Below, piece after piece: positions 1 through 10,127 of a stretch of 64,000 nt of DNA. Below the pieces are notes generated by a model. That model was not told where the DNA came from. It searched no databases and saw only the letters and a list, made by a program, of their open reading frames with translations. The number at the start of each line of letters is the position of its first letter. The first letter of the stretch is position 1. Both the position numbers and the translations under genes were made by a program. This stretch comes from Mesobacillus foraminis (GTDB taxonomy: Bacteria; Bacillota; Bacilli; Bacillales; Cytobacillaceae), in NCBI RefSeq assembly GCF_004340465.1, contig NZ_SLVV01000007.1:280746-344745 (forward strand), given 5' to 3'.

Positions 1-401
1 GCGTCGGCCAACAGGGAGGATTCGATCCACAAGGAGGATTCGGCCAACAGGGAGGATTCGGTCAGCAGGGTGGATTCGATCCACAAGGAGGATTCGGTCA
101 ACAGGGCGGATTCGATCCGCAAGGAGGATTCGGTCAACAGGGCGGATTCAATCCGCAAGGAGGATTCGGTCAACAGGGCGGATTCGATCCACAAGGAGGA
201 TTCGGTCAACAGGACGGATTCGATCCGCAAGGAGGATTCGGTCAACAGGGTGAATTCAATCCGCAGGGAGGATTTGGCCAACAGGGCGGATTAAATCCAC
301 AGGGAGGATTCAATCAGCAAGATGGAAATACAACTGGTCAAATGCCTGACTGGAATTACGGAATGCCACGGTTTGACGATGAAGAAAGCAATGAATATTA
401 A
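1..401 (+). CDS. Glycine/glutamine-rich repeat protein, C-terminal part (probable spore coat assembly protein)
   Basis: The reading frame enters from outside the window (first full codon at base 3) and ends with TAA at 399-401. Up to about residue 105 it is built of hexads that alternate GQQGGF with DPQGGF or NPQGGF; it then ends in a unique acidic tail (QMPDWNYGMPRFDDEESNEY). Such low-complexity Gly/Gln/Phe proteins are typical of spore coat and exosporium morphogenetic proteins. In B. subtilis safA lies a few genes upstream of bofC, so a SafA/ExsA-type C-terminus is the best guess from context, but the LysM domain that would prove it is outside the window. The following coat-like kinase gene overlaps its 3' end. 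Confidence 0.72.
   Translation, partial: VGQQGGFDPQGGFGQQGGFGQQGGFDPQGGFGQQGGFDPQGGFGQQGGFNPQGGFGQQGGFDPQGGFGQQDGFDPQGGFGQQGEFNPQGGFGQQGGLNPQGGFNQQDGNTTGQMPDWNYGMPRFDDEESNEY
6..317 (+). repeat. Tandem 18/36-nt coding repeats
   Basis: Units of 18 nt, mostly paired into 36-nt units, run for about 310 bp and encode GQQGGF-(D/N)PQGGF. Copies differ mainly at third positions or by D/N swaps in the codon after TTC; the last two copies are the most diverged. The array is in frame with the glycine-rich protein, has no unique spacers and is not CRISPR. It continues past the left edge of the window. Confidence 0.9.
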
Positions 402-1371
402 TTTTCACCCAGGAAGGGACGATTTATATTTTAATCGTCTCTTCTCCTATTTAAAAAGCCGCCTTCCTATGGAAATTGATCAAATTACAGAGATTAGAAG
501 TCATGTTTATTTGGTGGAAAACAAACAGCTGAAATGTATTCTAAAAGCCTTTCCTACTTATGAGGAACTGAAATTGCAGCAAGACTTTACGTCTTCAATT
601 AAAAAGGAAGGCTTTGAACAAACCTGCTCATTCTTGAAATTCGGTGATTTTCCTTTGTGTTTTGAAAATAGATTTTTAGGTTTTATGGAATATATTCAGC
701 CTGATTTACAGTCATTTTCCTACCTTTCCGACCGAGAGCGGGAAGAAGGAGTTGAATTATTAGCCAGCTTTCACAAAGCTACAGAAAAATTGGTTCCGGA
801 ATTCGAGTCAATCCTTTTCAAGCAGGATCTAAGGAGGAAATGGGAGGTCCGAGCAGAGCAATTTCAAAAGAATATTTCGATCCTGCATTATTTTATACCA
901 AAAAGTGTAACTGAAGAAATTTTAGAATGGGCTAAAATTTCATTAAAAGGAATGACCCAATCTACTAATCGTCAAAAAAGGGAACATCAAGTGATCCTTC
1001 ATGGGGATGTCGCCCACCATAACTATATCAGAGCAAAAACAGGCCAGCTGTATATAATTGATTTTGATTTAATTGCCATTGGGCCGGTGAAAAATGATCT
1101 GCTTCAATATGCGAATCGGATTCTGCCTTTTACAGGCTGGTCATTTGATTCCTTGGAAAAAATGAAGATTATGGGAGATTACCTTACGGATCCATCATTC
1201 TTGTATGGCTTAATTTACCCATCGGATATCTTTCGGGAATGGAATCGTAACATCAGGGCAAAGGCTTATTATAATCCTAAACGGACAACACAGCTTATCA
1301 ATATGACAGTTCATCAATTTCAGGAGAGAAAGTTATTTGTGAACAAGTTAATAGACATTTTAGAACCGTAA
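379..1371 (+). CDS. CotS-family spore coat protein (kinase-like fold)
   Basis: About 330 residues with an aminoglycoside-phosphotransferase/CotS-type fold. A Brenner-type catalytic loop is visible as HGDVAHHNY near residue 208, followed by the metal-binding IIDFD near residue 228, so it may still bind nucleotide. In Bacillaceae these proteins (CotS, YutH, CotI relatives) are spore coat components. It sits between a repeat-rich coat-like gene and bofC, a sporulation context. The start is uncertain: ATG 379 (used here) overlaps the upstream gene by 23 nt, ATG 391 is another choice, and neither has a strong ribosome binding site. A rho-independent terminator follows. Confidence 0.8.
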   Translation: MKKAMNINFHPGRDDLYFNRLFSYLKSRLPMEIDQITEIRSHVYLVENKQLKCILKAFPTYEELKLQQDFTSSIKKEGFEQTCSFLKFGDFPLCFENRFLGFMEYIQPDLQSFSYLSDREREEGVELLASFHKATEKLVPEFESILFKQDLRRKWEVRAEQFQKNISILHYFIPKSVTEEILEWAKISLKGMTQSTNRQKREHQVILHGDVAHHNYIRAKTGQLYIIDFDLIAIGPVKNDLLQYANRILPFTGWSFDSLEKMKIMGDYLTDPSFLYGLIYPSDIFREWNRNIRAKAYYNPKRTTQLINMTVHQFQERKLFVNKLIDILEP

Positions 1372-1377
1372 CAAATC

Positions 1378-1411
1378 GGAGTGCCTTAAGATTGTTTGGG
1401 ACTCCTTTTTT
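1378..1411 (+). terminator. Rho-independent terminator after the CotS-like gene
   Basis: GGAGTGCC pairs with GGGACTCC (one mismatch) around a 12-nt loop and is followed by TTTTTT. It separates the coat genes from bofC. Confidence 0.75.
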
Positions 1412-1570
1412 ACATATTTAGACATGACGCGAACTTTCCTATTAAGCATACTTGTTGATGGACAGATTGCAGGCGGGGGGCCAGAACTTTCCTGGAAAGG
1501 TCCTTTCTTTTATAAAAAGAAAAAATTTGGTCAAACTATTAATGAATAAATAAAAGTGAGGTGACCGGCA

Positions 1571-2116
1571 ATGGGATTCATGTCTATTGTCATGACGCTT
1601 AGCGTTCTATCAAGTATAATCGGCTTAGCAGACCTCAACGGCAATGATGGTATGATATCTGTGGAACGGCCCGAGTTATCAATTGAAGACGAGGGGAACC
1701 CGTTGGAGTTAACGGTCATTCTGGAGAGGTTTTACCTAGATGGCGAGATGAGTGAGGAAGAGCTTACAGAAACCATATGGTCCATGGAGGATTTTTGGAG
1801 TGAGTATGCTGGCTGGGAGCTAGTCAGAATGGATGAGGATATTGTTGTTTTTAAACAGCTGGTGGACGATATCTCTCCTCTGTTAAAAGCAAACGGTTAC
1901 TTTGGATTATCCGAGGATGGTGTCCTGACTATTTTTAATGGGCGTCCGGACCAATCCAATATCATTCAATCATTTTTTCAAATAGATGTAGGGAAACTGG
2001 AAAGCAGGAAACGCCAGCAGCTGCAAAATGGGATTCCAATCAAGACAAAAGCAGAGTATGAAAAAGTACTTGAAACTTTCAAGCCATACAATAAGGATGA
2101 AAGGTATAAAAATTAA
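1571..2116 (+). CDS. bofC: BofC, forespore regulator of the sigma-K checkpoint
   Basis: The 181-residue protein starts with a short hydrophobic segment consistent with a signal or membrane anchor and then has the BofC N-terminal and C-terminal domains. In B. subtilis BofC is made in the forespore and secreted into the intermembrane space, where it restrains the SpoIVB protease and so delays pro-sigma-K processing. The assignment rests on the C-terminal two thirds and on position directly before ruvA, as in other Bacillus. The pro-sigma-K gene itself lies 48 kb downstream. A GAGGTGACC-type ribosome binding site lies 5-12 nt before ATG 1571. Confidence 0.88.
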   Translation: MGFMSIVMTLSVLSSIIGLADLNGNDGMISVERPELSIEDEGNPLELTVILERFYLDGEMSEEELTETIWSMEDFWSEYAGWELVRMDEDIVVFKQLVDDISPLLKANGYFGLSEDGVLTIFNGRPDQSNIIQSFFQIDVGKLESRKRQQLQNGIPIKTKAEYEKVLETFKPYNKDERYKN

Positions 2117-2258
2117 TGAACAGGGCCGATTCAGCGGCTCTTCTTTTTGTTCATTACGATTATACGTTCGTATTTTTTTCGGAAAAGAACATTTTTCTTC
2201 GTTCCCAAGAAAATAGTGTGATAAAATGGGGTACAGCAAAAAAGAGGAGCGAAAGATA

Positions 2259-2855
2259 TTGTTTGAGTACGTTAAAGGCAGGGTCGACTTCATCGGTCCC
2301 GAATATATAGTAGTGGACAATGGGGGGATCGGGTATCAGATCCATACTCCAAATCCATTTTCTTTTTCAAAGGATAATGGAACCGAGGTTCAAGTTTTTA
2401 CCTATCATTATGTCCGTGAGGATCTGATTGCTTTATATGGATTTCAAAGCAGGGAAGAGAAGGCTCTCTTTACCAGGCTTCTTAATGTGACTGGCATCGG
2501 ACCCAAAGGAGCCCTGGCTATCCTTGCATCGGGTGAACCTCAGCAAGTGGTGAGGGCGATTGAAGACGAAGATGAGGCCTTCTTGATCAAGTTCCCGGGA
2601 GTAGGAAAGAAGACAGCGAGGCAGATGATCCTGGACCTTAAGGGAAAGCTTCAAAGTATTGTGCCAGACTACTTTCCAAATCTTTTCAACGAAGAAGAAC
2701 CAGGCTTCTCCTATGAGCTTGATGAGGCTTTATTGGCGTTGAAGGCTTTGGGTTACTCTGAAAAGGAAGTCCAGAAAGTTACCCCTGAACTTAAAAAGGA
2801 GAAGCTTAATACGGATCAGTACATTAAAAAAGCTTTACAAAAGCTTTTACGATAA
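2259..2855 (+). CDS. ruvA: Holliday junction branch migration protein RuvA
   Basis: RuvA binds four-way junctions as a tetramer and loads the RuvB motors. The N-terminus reads [12 protein letters not shown], the typical OB-fold start, followed by helix-hairpin-helix motifs ([12 protein letters not shown] and [12 protein letters not shown]) and a small C-terminal RuvB-binding domain. I place the start at TTG 2259, preceded by AGAGGAGCG, giving 198 residues, close to the family length. An ATG at 2226 in the same frame would add 11 residues with no match to the family. ruvB follows 58 nt later. Confidence 0.95.
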   Translation: MFEYVKGRVDFIGPEYIVVDNGGIGYQIHTPNPFSFSKDNGTEVQVFTYHYVREDLIALYGFQSREEKALFTRLLNVTGIGPKGALAILASGEPQQVVRAIEDEDEAFLIKFPGVGKKTARQMILDLKGKLQSIVPDYFPNLFNEEEPGFSYELDEALLALKALGYSEKEVQKVTPELKKEKLNTDQYIKKALQKLLR

Positions 2856-2913
2856 ACATAGCCGTAAAAAATCAGACAAATGACATATGATAAAGTTAAA
2901 GGATGATGAAAGT

Positions 2914-3915
2914 ATGGAAGAACGAATCATCTCCCAGGAAGCAGGCGATCAGGAACTATCTTTCGAGCAAAGCTTGCGTCCCCAGACACTAAACCAGTAT
3001 ATTGGACAAGACAAAGTGAAGGAAAACCTTGCTGTATTTATTGAAGCGGCTAAATTACGGCAAGAAACTCTGGATCATGTTCTGCTCTATGGTCCCCCGG
3101 GTTTAGGGAAAACCACGCTCGCGGCGATCATTTCAAATGAAATGGGTGTACACCTACGCACCACTTCCGGACCTGCAATTGAACGCCCGGGGGATCTAGC
3201 GGCAATCCTTACAGCCCTGGAACCTGGCGATGTATTGTTCATCGATGAGATTCATCGGCTTCCTCGAGCGATTGAGGAAGTTCTGTATCCGGCAATGGAA
3301 GATTTTTGTCTTGATATTGTTATTGGCAAAGGTCCAACTGCCCGTTCAGTCAGGCTGGATCTGCCTCCTTTTACCCTTGTCGGTGCTACGACCAGAGCGG
3401 GCTCACTTTCAGCCCCGCTAAGAGACCGTTTCGGAGTGCTGAGCAGGCTGGAATATTATAAGGAGAAAGATCTGAAAGAAATCGTCGTGAGGACAGCGGA
3501 GCTTCTTGAAACTGAAATTGATTACAATGCTGCGGTGGAAATAGCCCGCAGATCAAGGGGCACTCCAAGGATTGCCAATCGTCTTTTGAAGAGAGTAAGG
3601 GATTTCGCTCAGGTACGAGGCAACGGTTCCATCCAGGAAAGTCTTGCAAGCGAAGCCCTTGAGCTGATGCAGGTAGACCGGTTAGGACTGGATCATATTG
3701 ATCACAAATTGCTAAAAGGGATCATTGAAAAATTTCGCGGCGGGCCTGTGGGCCTTGAAACCATAGCGGCTACAATCGGGGAAGAGGCTCATACGATTGA
3801 AGATGTCTATGAGCCCTACCTTCTCCAGATAGGATTCCTTCAAAGAACACCGAGAGGAAGGATTGCCACGCCTGCTGTTTACCAACATTTTCATATGGAG
3901 GTGCCTGCTGAATGA
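2914..3915 (+). CDS. ruvB: Holliday junction branch migration ATPase RuvB
   Basis: Hexameric AAA+ motor that drives branch migration with RuvA. Walker A (GPPGLGKTT) is near residue 60, Walker B (FIDEIHRL) near 110, sensor 1 (GATTRAG) near 155, and the winged-helix C-terminus ends in [12 protein letters not shown]. The ATG at 2914 gives 333 residues and matches the usual N-terminus ([10 protein letters not shown]); an upstream ATG at 2887 in frame lacks a good ribosome binding site. Its stop overlaps the start of yrzS (ATGA), implying coupled translation. Confidence 0.96.
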   Translation: MEERIISQEAGDQELSFEQSLRPQTLNQYIGQDKVKENLAVFIEAAKLRQETLDHVLLYGPPGLGKTTLAAIISNEMGVHLRTTSGPAIERPGDLAAILTALEPGDVLFIDEIHRLPRAIEEVLYPAMEDFCLDIVIGKGPTARSVRLDLPPFTLVGATTRAGSLSAPLRDRFGVLSRLEYYKEKDLKEIVVRTAELLETEIDYNAAVEIARRSRGTPRIANRLLKRVRDFAQVRGNGSIQESLASEALELMQVDRLGLDHIDHKLLKGIIEKFRGGPVGLETIAATIGEEAHTIEDVYEPYLLQIGFLQRTPRGRIATPAVYQHFHMEVPAE

Positions 3916-4118
3916 CAGGGATGGCGAAGCTGCTGATGGTATTGGGAGCTGTCATTTTTATTGCAGGGTTCCTGATGCAATTTTTAAATCTGGGGAAGCT
4001 CCCAGGAGATATTGTCGTTAAAAAAGGAAATACAACCTTTTATTTTCCTATTGTTACGTCGATCGTTGTCAGTATCCTCCTCTCCGCAATATTTTATTTT
4101 CTCGGACGTTTTCGATAA
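3912..4118 (+). CDS. yrzS: DUF2905 small membrane protein (YrzS)
   Basis: The 68-residue protein has two hydrophobic segments (about residues 5-25 and 47-64) around a short conserved loop ([20 protein letters not shown]) typical of DUF2905. Function is unknown. It overlaps ruvB by four bases and precedes queA by 25 nt, the same neighbours as in B. subtilis, so it is probably co-transcribed. Confidence 0.88.
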   Translation: MTGMAKLLMVLGAVIFIAGFLMQFLNLGKLPGDIVVKKGNTTFYFPIVTSIVVSILLSAIFYFLGRFR

Positions 4119-4143
4119 AAAATAAACAAAAGGTGACTACAAC

Positions 4144-5172
4144 ATGAAAGTAGATTTATTTGATTTTCATCTGCCAGAAGAGCTGATAGCCCAGGTTCCT
4201 CTTATGGAAAGGGCAAAAAGCAGATTGATGGTGCTTGACAAGCAAACTGGCGAGGTGCAGCATAGCACATTTAAAAATATTAAAGAATATCTTCGCCCGG
4301 GGGATTGCCTCGTCCTGAATGATACAAGGGTCCTTCCTGCCAGGCTGTTTGGCATGAAGGAGGACACTGGAGCAAAAATTGAAGTCCTTCTCCTGAAGCA
4401 GCTTGAAGGTGATAGATGGGAAACTCTAGTAAAACCAGCTAAGCGGGTTAAGGAAGGCACAAAGCTTGTTTTTGGCGACGGCTTGCTATCCGCAGTCTGC
4501 ACCGGTACATCGGATCATGGCGGACGGGAATTGGAGTTTTCATATAAAGGAATTTTTTATGAGGTGCTCGAGGAGCTGGGAGAAATGCCGCTTCCGCCTT
4601 ATATTAAGGAACAGCTCGATGATAAGGAACGCTATCAGACTGTCTTTGCCAAAGAGCGAGGATCTGCTGCGGCACCTACGGCAGGACTTCATTTCACAGA
4701 GGCACTGCTTGAGGAGTTAAAAGAAATGGGTGTGCTTATTACCTTCATTACTCTTCATGTTGGACTGGGTACTTTTCGTCCTGTCAGTGCAGAATCCGTT
4801 GATGAGCATGAAATGCATGCAGAATTCTACCAGGTTTCAGAGGGAACAGCGCGACTGCTTAATGAGGTCCGTGAAAAAGGCGGGCGGATTGTTACAGTTG
4901 GAACAACATCAACCAGAACGCTCGAAACCATTGCTTCAGCAAATGATGGGAAGTTTATTGGGGCAAGCGGCTGGACTGATATCTTTATTTTTCCAGGCTA
5001 CGAATTCAAAGGGATCGACGGCATGATTACGAACTTTCATCTGCCGAAATCTACCCTGATTATGCTTGTCAGTGCACTGGCAGGGCGGGAAAATGTTCTT
5101 CATGCATATAATCTGGCTGTCAAGGATCGGTATCGCTTTTTTAGCTTTGGCGATGCGATGCTGATTTTATAG
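4144..5172 (+). CDS. queA: tRNA preQ1(34) S-adenosylmethionine ribosyltransferase-isomerase QueA
   Basis: QueA moves the ribosyl part of SAM onto preQ1 at the wobble position of GUN-anticodon tRNAs, making epoxyqueuosine. The 342-residue sequence is full length, with the N-terminal [25 protein letters not shown], the central [14 protein letters not shown] and the late [16 protein letters not shown] motifs. It sits directly upstream of tgt, which acts one step earlier, in a queuosine block. A GGTGACTACAAC spacer provides the ribosome binding site. Confidence 0.97.
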   Translation: MKVDLFDFHLPEELIAQVPLMERAKSRLMVLDKQTGEVQHSTFKNIKEYLRPGDCLVLNDTRVLPARLFGMKEDTGAKIEVLLLKQLEGDRWETLVKPAKRVKEGTKLVFGDGLLSAVCTGTSDHGGRELEFSYKGIFYEVLEELGEMPLPPYIKEQLDDKERYQTVFAKERGSAAAPTAGLHFTEALLEELKEMGVLITFITLHVGLGTFRPVSAESVDEHEMHAEFYQVSEGTARLLNEVREKGGRIVTVGTTSTRTLETIASANDGKFIGASGWTDIFIFPGYEFKGIDGMITNFHLPKSTLIMLVSALAGRENVLHAYNLAVKDRYRFFSFGDAMLIL

Positions 5173-5212
5173 CCATGCGAAGCCATGACTTGCAGTAGCT
5201 GGCTATGGCTGA

Positions 5213-6394
<1,182 letters not shown>

Positions 6395-6433
6395 TTAATG
6401 GCTTGCTTGATCATTTTGAAAGGAGGGAAAAGA

Positions 6434-6697
6434 ATGGAAGGACTAATAGGTACAGTGTTCCCGCTGTTGTTGATGTTTGTACTTTTCTACTTTTTGCTGA
6501 TCCGACCGCAGCAAAAAAAGCAAAAGGCAGTGCAGCAAATGCAGAGCGATCTGAAAAAAGGAGATCGAGTGGTAACCATCGGCGGCCTTCATGGATTCGT
6601 TGACTCACTTGATGAAGGTACAGTAGTAATCAAGTGCGGTGATGGCAGCCGTCTTACATATGACCGTGGTGCAATCCGCGATGTCATCAAGGAATAG
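6434..6697 (+). CDS. yajC: Preprotein translocase subunit YajC
   Basis: A single N-terminal transmembrane helix (about residues 4-22) is followed by the conserved FYFLLIRPQQKKQK and a cytoplasmic domain (KKGDRVVTIGGLHGFV). YajC associates with SecDF in the Sec translocon; secDF lies 3.4 kb downstream. ATG 6434, preceded by AAAGGAGGG, gives 87 residues; a longer in-frame start at 6398 lacks such a site. A bidirectional terminator closes the operon. Confidence 0.95.
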   Translation: MEGLIGTVFPLLLMFVLFYFLLIRPQQKKQKAVQQMQSDLKKGDRVVTIGGLHGFVDSLDEGTVVIKCGDGSRLTYDRGAIRDVIKE

Positions 6698-6699
6698 GC

Positions 6700-6732
6700 A
6701 AAAAAGCAGGTGCGAACAGCACCTGCTTTTTT
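6700..6732. terminator. Bidirectional terminator between yajC and yrzE
   Basis: A perfect 14-bp stem including its A/T ends (AAAAAAGCAGGTGC with GCACCTGCTTTTTT) has a 5-nt loop and T-runs on both strands. It serves both the yajC operon and the convergent yrzE gene, whose stop codon it touches. Confidence 0.92.
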
Positions 6733-7111
6733 ATTCCCTTGATCCAGACATGTTGACACCTAATATGCCTCCCATCATCGCTGTAATGATATAGCACACC
6801 TGGTAAATGATCTGTTCTGTGTTCAGCAGGCTATCATGGCCAAGGTACTGGAATAAGAAAATGATGGAAGAGTAGATGCATCCTGTTGCAGCTCCAATCA
6901 GCCACCCCTTATTCTTCCCCTTGCCGCCAGTGATAAAACCTCCAGCAAATAAAGAAATAAATGATACGGTTGTAATGATGTACTGCAAAGAGGATTCTGA
7001 AACCGAAGTAAATCTTAATAAAAAGGCAAAAATAAAGCTGCTGATTGTTGCAAAAACAAAAATGGTAATCACACCGTACAGTACAGCAATTCCCAGGTTT
7101 CGCGATTCCAT
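6731..7111 (-). CDS. yrzE: TIGR04086 family membrane protein (YrzE)
   Basis: The 126-residue protein has four predicted transmembrane helices, with a glycine-rich GGFITGGKGKNKGWLIGAATG segment in the middle and GGILG near the end, typical of the TIGR04086/YrzE family. Its function is not known. It is encoded opposite to its neighbours, convergent with yajC. A GGGGGAAAAGT stretch before its start can act as ribosome binding site. Confidence 0.88.
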   Translation of the reverse strand: MESRNLGIAVLYGVITIFVFATISSFIFAFLLRFTSVSESSLQYIITTVSFISLFAGGFITGGKGKNKGWLIGAATGCIYSSIIFLFQYLGHDSLLNTEQIIYQVCYIITAMMGGILGVNMSGSRE

Positions 7112-7271
7112 ACTTTTCCCCCTTGTTTAAGCGTTCTTAAAATAATGGAGCCGTATAGTACAAGCATATTCCCGGAAAAATAAATTAGAATGAGATTTTT
7201 AAGTGATTATTTAGTTGGACCTAAAAGTTATTTTTTACTGTCAGGTGCAGAAAGCTATTTACCAAAAGAGA

Positions 7272-7934
7272 GTGCAGGGGGGAGGGGCAAATATCGGACC
7301 GTATGCAGAGATTATCTTCAGGACATTGCTGCTCTATATCCTCATATTGGTTATTTTTCGTTTGATGGGCAAAAGAGAGATAGGAGAACTCAGCCTGCTG
7401 GATCTCGTAGTTTTTATTATGATTGCCGAAATGGCAGCCATGGCGATTGATAATACCCAGGAGCCACTCTTTCATTCTTTGCTTCCCATGCTGCTGCTTG
7501 TTGCGATTCAAATCCTGCTTGCATTTGTTTCTTTAAAAAGCAAGCGCTTTCGTGATATGATGGATGGACAGCCTAGTATCATCATCAACAAGGGGAGAAT
7601 TGATGAATACGAAATGAGAAAGCAACGGTATAATTTCGATGACCTGCTGCTTCAGCTGAGAGAGGAAGGAATCATCAATATAGCAGACGTAAAATACGCC
7701 ATCCTGGAACCTTCAGGAAAACTATCGGTTTTTAAAAAAGGTGAAAGCAGTGATATTACATTACCGCTTATCATCGATGGAGTGATTCAGGAAGAAAATC
7801 TGGCGAAGATTAAAAAAACGAACCTTTGGCTCCGGCAGGAATTGCATGCAAGGGGATATAGGGATATCAGGCAAATCTCCTTTTGCAATTATGATAAAAA
7901 GAAGCTGTTCATTGATATGAAGGATGAGATGTAA
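7272..7934 (+). CDS. yrbG: DUF421 (YetF/YrbG-type) membrane protein
   Basis: Three N-terminal transmembrane helices carry the family signature FRLMGKREIGELSLLDLVVFI. A cytoplasmic DUF421 domain follows, with INKGRIDEYEMRKQRY and KYAILEPSGKLSVFKK. B. subtilis has several paralogues, and YetF was structurally characterised; the role of YrbG is unclear. The start is uncertain: the frame opens as far as TTG 7215, and GTG 7272 is the closest usual start before the first helix, but the best Shine-Dalgarno-like sequence (GGGGGAGGGG) lies just after it, before an ATC. Confidence 0.85.
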   Translation: MQGGGANIGPYAEIIFRTLLLYILILVIFRLMGKREIGELSLLDLVVFIMIAEMAAMAIDNTQEPLFHSLLPMLLLVAIQILLAFVSLKSKRFRDMMDGQPSIIINKGRIDEYEMRKQRYNFDDLLLQLREEGIINIADVKYAILEPSGKLSVFKKGESSDITLPLIIDGVIQEENLAKIKKTNLWLRQELHARGYRDIRQISFCNYDKKKLFIDMKDEM

Positions 7935-7937
7935 ATC

Positions 7938-7962
7938 AAACACGCCTGATTCCGGCGTGTTT
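7938..7962. terminator. Terminator between yrbG and spoVB
   Basis: AAACACGCC pairs with GGCGTGTTT around a 7-nt loop in the gap between the two convergent genes. The T-tract is weak, so termination may be partial. Confidence 0.65.
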
Positions 7963-7969
7963 GGTCATT

Positions 7970-9544
7970 TCATCGTTTATTCCAGCTGAACGTCAGGATA
8001 GAAAGAGGTTTGCCAATCCCGGGGAGTCTCTCAATTTCTTCTTTCTTCACCAGGCCTGACAGCAATACCAGCATACAGTAAACCACTGTGATGGCAAATG
8101 CCGAGCACAGAACCCTCACAGATAACGCCAATCCCGTCCCAATCCCGTTCCAGATCTGGAAGCCGAGCCACATGGTTGCAGCTATAATGGCAAAGGTCTT
8201 AATATATTCCCGCATGTGAAAAGTAAAGGAGACCGCCTTTAAAACAGTAGCAAAATGAAGGACAGTAACCAGGACAAAACCTAATGTCAGCCCCAATGCT
8301 GCCCCATTTATCCCAAAAGCCGGCTGGCTGGCAAGCAGGAATATGACAGCCGTTTTAGCGATATTTCCGACAAGGCTGTTGATCATTGCTGCCCTTGCCA
8401 AATCCAGGGCCTGCAGGGTAGCCTGCAGGGGTCCCTGGAAATAATAAAAAATGAAGAATGGCGCCATCAGCTTGATAAATTGGGTGCCACTGTCTGTCCC
8501 ATACATAACCAGCATCAGAGGCTCTGCGAGGACATAAAGAACAATGACAGCGAGACCTCCTGTCAGCAGAGAGAATCTTAGGGACTGCTGAAGCAGATGT
8601 TCAATGGACTTAAAATTTTTCTTAGAGTTCGCTTCACTGATTGCCGGTACAAGCGAGGTAGACAGCGAAAAGGTAATGAAGGAAGGGAGCATCAGGAGAG
8701 GAAGGGCGAAACCTGTTAACGCTCCGTACTGCTTCGTAGCTACACCGGCAGCAACACCCGCCAGTGCGAGGCTGTGTGCCACAACTATGGGCTCAAAAAA
8801 CCACGAAATTGAACCGATCATCCTGCTGCCCGTAGTAGGGAGGGCTATCCTCATCAGTTCGTTAAATGTGGACCTTCCGGACTGAACAAATTGAAAAAAA
8901 TTCTGGCGCATTGGGAATTTCTTTTTTACTTTAAAGGCAGTGATTAAATAAGCAAGGGAGGCCAGCTCTCCGATGACAGCAGAGATCATTGCCCCGGCAG
9001 CGGCATACTCGATTCCATAGGGCAGGAAGCTTTTTGTCAGGACCGCAATCAAGGTAATGCGGATCAGCTGTTCAATCACTTGGGAAACAGCACCGGGCTT
9101 CATATTCTGCCTTCCCTGAAAGTAACCTCTAATAACCGATGATACCGCAACAATTGGAACAATTGGGGCAATGGCCAGTAAAGGAAGACGAGTTCTAGGG
9201 TCGGTGAATAAAGTCTCGGACAAATAGGGTGCCATTAAAAATAATGCAGGTGTAAAAATCAATGACAGGGAAATGGTGGTAGCCAGAGATACAGCTAATA
9301 TTTTTTTGATTTTTCCATAATCCCCTTTTGCGGCAGCTTCTGCAACGTATTTCGAGATTGCGACAGGCAGCCCCAGCTGGGTAATGGTAACGACAAGTAT
9401 AAAAGTGGGAAAGGCCATCATATAGAGGCCAACGCCTTCTTCCCCGATAAAGCGGGCAATCACTATCCGATTAATGAAACCCAATATCCTTGTGACAAGT
9501 CCTGCCACAAGCAGTATCAGGGTTCCTTTTATGAACTTTGACAT
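7970..9544 (-). CDS. spoVB: Stage V sporulation protein B (MOP/MATE-type flippase)
   Basis: A polytopic protein of 524 residues with about 14 transmembrane helices from the MviN/MATE/polysaccharide-export superfamily. The N-terminus (KGTLILLVAGLVTRILGF) and GEEGVGLYMM are typical of SpoVB. In B. subtilis SpoVB is needed for spore cortex synthesis, presumably in lipid II or precursor flipping. It lies between yrbG and comN, the B. subtilis position. It is read against both neighbours. Confidence 0.92.
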   Translation of the reverse strand: MSKFIKGTLILLVAGLVTRILGFINRIVIARFIGEEGVGLYMMAFPTFILVVTITQLGLPVAISKYVAEAAAKGDYGKIKKILAVSLATTISLSLIFTPALFLMAPYLSETLFTDPRTRLPLLAIAPIVPIVAVSSVIRGYFQGRQNMKPGAVSQVIEQLIRITLIAVLTKSFLPYGIEYAAAGAMISAVIGELASLAYLITAFKVKKKFPMRQNFFQFVQSGRSTFNELMRIALPTTGSRMIGSISWFFEPIVVAHSLALAGVAAGVATKQYGALTGFALPLLMLPSFITFSLSTSLVPAISEANSKKNFKSIEHLLQQSLRFSLLTGGLAVIVLYVLAEPLMLVMYGTDSGTQFIKLMAPFFIFYYFQGPLQATLQALDLARAAMINSLVGNIAKTAVIFLLASQPAFGINGAALGLTLGFVLVTVLHFATVLKAVSFTFHMREYIKTFAIIAATMWLGFQIWNGIGTGLALSVRVLCSAFAITVVYCMLVLLSGLVKKEEIERLPGIGKPLSILTFSWNKR

Positions 9545-9666
9545 CCTGCTCCCTGCCTTCTCAAAAATGCTAATTTCAGATACAATAATCTATATGCAAG
9601 GGAATGGACAAAGCATGACAGGAATAAAGATTTTTAAATACATAGAAAGCCAAGGAGGCGGAATGC

Positions 9667-9963
9667 ATGGACTTCGTGCATAAGTATGAGGCATTCCAGA
9701 AAGATGTCCAGCCAGCATTAAAAAGCAAGCAGGAAGAATTGGCCATGCTCGGATATGAAGGGGTTACTGAGCAGGAAATCTGGAATTTCCTAACCCGCAA
9801 AAAATGGAAAAAAACCAAGGATGATATTCGGCTATATGAAATTGTTGCCGATATCCTCTCGGTCCAGCCTGGAGAATACATGAACTTTGTAACAATCGAG
9901 GCTTTCAAAATTGGCAGTCTCTCATTAGATGACGAGAAAGAGCGGAGGGAGCTGTTAAAATAA
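9667..9963 (+). CDS. comN: ComN, post-transcriptional regulator of competence
   Basis: A 98-residue soluble protein that matches the ComN/YrzD family across its length (DFVHKYEAFQKDVQPALKSK, then a C-terminal FVTIEAFKIGSLSLD). In B. subtilis ComN promotes translation of the comE operon and localises with MinJ at the septum. comEA-comEB-comEC is present in the same window about 50 kb downstream. ATG 9667 follows AAGGAGGCGG at good spacing. Confidence 0.88.
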   Translation: MDFVHKYEAFQKDVQPALKSKQEELAMLGYEGVTEQEIWNFLTRKKWKKTKDDIRLYEIVADILSVQPGEYMNFVTIEAFKIGSLSLDDEKERRELLK

Positions 9964-10004
9964 TCCAGTAAAAATGTAACGTTTTTTAAATCTTCATGTA
10001 TAAA

Positions 10005-10033
10005 TTGACAGTATTTTTAAACTGATTCATAAT
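10005..10033 (+). promoter_or_regulatory. Sigma-A promoter upstream of secDF
   Basis: TTGACA at 10005-10010 and CATAAT at 10028-10033 are separated by exactly 17 nt. Transcription would start near 10040, leaving a leader of about 90 nt before secDF. Confidence 0.8.
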
Positions 10034-10127
10034 GAAAAAAGTTATTGAAATGTTTCTTATTTTATTGATTTGATTCGAGCAAAAGGTAATTCTTTTTTGT
10101 TTCTAGATTAAGGAGGACTTATACATA

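Noticed and set aside
70-294. 74-codon ORF in the first repeat array
   Set aside because: Wrong-frame reading of the 36-nt repeats; the frame ending at 401 continues into a unique tail and gives a coherent glycine-rich protein.
1-330. Possible CRISPR-like repeats
   Set aside because: The units are directly adjacent, have no unique spacers and are in frame with a protein.
1970-2345. Minus-strand ORFs between bofC and ruvA
   Set aside because: They cross the end of bofC and the start of ruvA in antisense; no family resemblance.
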